A DNA stretch of 6,364 nt, from positions 1 through 6,364 of the forward strand of contig JBKPBQ010000291.1 in NCBI GenBank assembly GCA_046726955.1, read 5' to 3'. Origin of the DNA: CAVPGH01 sp046726955. GTDB taxonomy: Bacteria > Acidobacteriota > Vicinamibacteria > Fen-336. The position numbers and the translations under genes were made by a program. Positions 5,857-6,364 of this stretch are shown piece by piece. The notes under the pieces were generated by a model. It ran no database searches. It saw only the letters and a list, made by a program, of their open reading frames with translations, and had not been told where the DNA came from. The first letter of the stretch is position 1, and each line of letters starts with the position of its first letter.

Positions 5857-5862
5857 ACCTCC
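5857..5862 (-). promoter_or_regulatory. Ribosome binding site of the zinc-ribbon gene
   Basis: GGAGGT on the minus strand, 3 bases before the ATG at 5853. It is the main support that this small frame is translated. Confidence 0.65.
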
Positions 5863-5909
5863 AACCGCTCTTCGCGGCCAACGTCACTCCGTGCCTCGCC
5901 GCCCGGCGC

Positions 5910-5947
5910 ACGACGAGGGCGGCCGCCACCGAGGCCGCCCTCGTCGT
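5910..5947 (-). terminator. 15-bp perfect hairpin downstream of the GH18 gene
   Basis: ACGACGAGGGCGGCC (5910-5924) is the exact reverse complement of 5933-5947, around an 8-base loop. It begins 24 bases after the stop of the chitinase gene in the minus direction. There is no T-run on either side. The length and placement make transcription termination or 3'-end protection of the chitinase message the likely role. Confidence 0.65.
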
Positions 5948-5971
5948 CCCGTCTGCCGTTTACCCGACGAC

Positions 5972-6364
5972 CTAGAACCCGTTGAAGCTCGAGGAGAACT
6001 GCCAGGTGCTCTGCGAAACGCCGCTGCACGTCGGCGAGGCAAAGGTCTGCCCCGGACAGCCGCCGTTGTCACGAGCCAACGACCAGAATGCGAGACGGTT
6101 GATGTAGCTCTGGCCGCGCGCCCAGGTGACGAACGCGCTGGCGTTGGCGAGCGTGAAGATCTCGCCCTGGGTGTCGTTCTGGCCGATCATCGGCGTGACG
6201 CCTATCCCCTCGTTCGGGTACTGGTTGTTGTGCACGGACTGGGCCGCCAGCTGGGCCGAGAGCAGCATGTCGCCGCCGTGGTCGTTGGCGGAGCCGTAGT
6301 CCATGGCCATGATGTTGATGGTGTCCACCGGATGCGCCAGCCCGATCAACTTCCCTTCAGCGAG
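5972..6364 (-). CDS. GH18 chitinase, C-terminal part only (runs off the window)
   Basis: The last 130 residues of a glycoside hydrolase family 18 enzyme; the frame is open to the right edge, so the N-terminus lies outside. INIMAMDYG (fragment residues 16-24) matches the barrel strand carrying the substrate-binding Tyr of GH18, and GIGVTPMIGQND followed by EIFTL is typical of the bacterial chitinases of this type. LAFWSLARDN (91-100) holds the conserved Trp at the floor of the active site (Trp94). Cys103 and Cys113 may form a disulfide near the end. The DxxDxDxE catalytic motif would be upstream and cannot be checked. The in-frame TTG at 6349 is not a credible start because homology continues into it. 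No binding module follows the catalytic domain. Expected role: hydrolysis of chitin, complementary to the glucanase nearby. Confidence 0.92.
   Translation of the reverse strand, partial: LAEGKLIGLAHPVDTINIMAMDYGSANDHGGDMLLSAQLAAQSVHNNQYPNEGIGVTPMIGQNDTQGEIFTLANASAFVTWARGQSYINRLAFWSLARDNGGCPGQTFASPTCSGVSQSTWQFSSSFNGF

Noticed and set aside
2501..5947. The several GC-rich inverted repeats considered as a CRISPR array or mobile-element ends.
   Set aside because: They differ in sequence, are irregularly spaced, and there is no transposase, target duplication or spacer pattern.

Overview
The window is a GC-rich bacterial segment that reads as part of a locus for breaking down fungal (or other beta-1,3-glucan/chitin) cell walls. 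The likely source is an Acidobacteriota-like soil bacterium. That is inferred from two domain types I recognise in the minus-strand gene at 743-2482. One is an N-terminal regulator-like domain with an 'IVRVTARTLRKRLEDYY' core. The other is a C-terminal Ig-like domain with a paired-Cys 'TCSG...AACSL' pattern. Both are common in acidobacterial proteins, but the taxon cannot be proven from this sequence.

Layout from left to right. A secreted or membrane-anchored protein of unknown function with an FG-GAP-like calcium-loop motif lies on the plus strand (44-733). It converges, with a 9-base gap, on a minus-strand three-gene cluster. Read in its own direction, the cluster is: (i) a thaumatin-like protein with a C-terminal ricin/CBM13 lectin domain (5044 to 3815, GTG start with a strong Shine-Dalgarno); (ii) 13 bases later, a secreted GH16 beta-glucanase with a nearly identical type of CBM13 domain (3801 to 2557); (iii) after about 74 bases holding a perfect 11-bp hairpin, a 579-residue single-membrane-span protein (2482 to 743). 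This third protein joins a cytoplasmic winged-helix-like domain to an extracytoplasmic GH16 domain and an Ig-like domain. Upstream of the cluster is about 600 bases without a convincing gene but with two palindromes that could be control sites. Then come a small zinc-ribbon-like protein (5853 to 5644) and, past a 15-bp hairpin, the C-terminal end of a GH18 chitinase that runs off the right edge (6364 to 5972), all on the minus strand.

The most unusual gene is the third of the cluster. It looks like a one-step transmembrane regulator (in the architectural style of CadC/ToxR) whose sensor is a glycoside hydrolase fold. In its GH16 signature the catalytic nucleophile Glu is replaced by Ser (S341), while the neighbouring secreted GH16 keeps the full E-x-D-x-x-E motif. 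The simplest model is a catalytically disabled GH16 used as a beta-glucan receptor that controls the adjacent thaumatin-like protein and glucanase genes, and perhaps the chitinase. The sequence directly supports the domain order and the missing nucleophile; ligand sensing and the target genes are inference.
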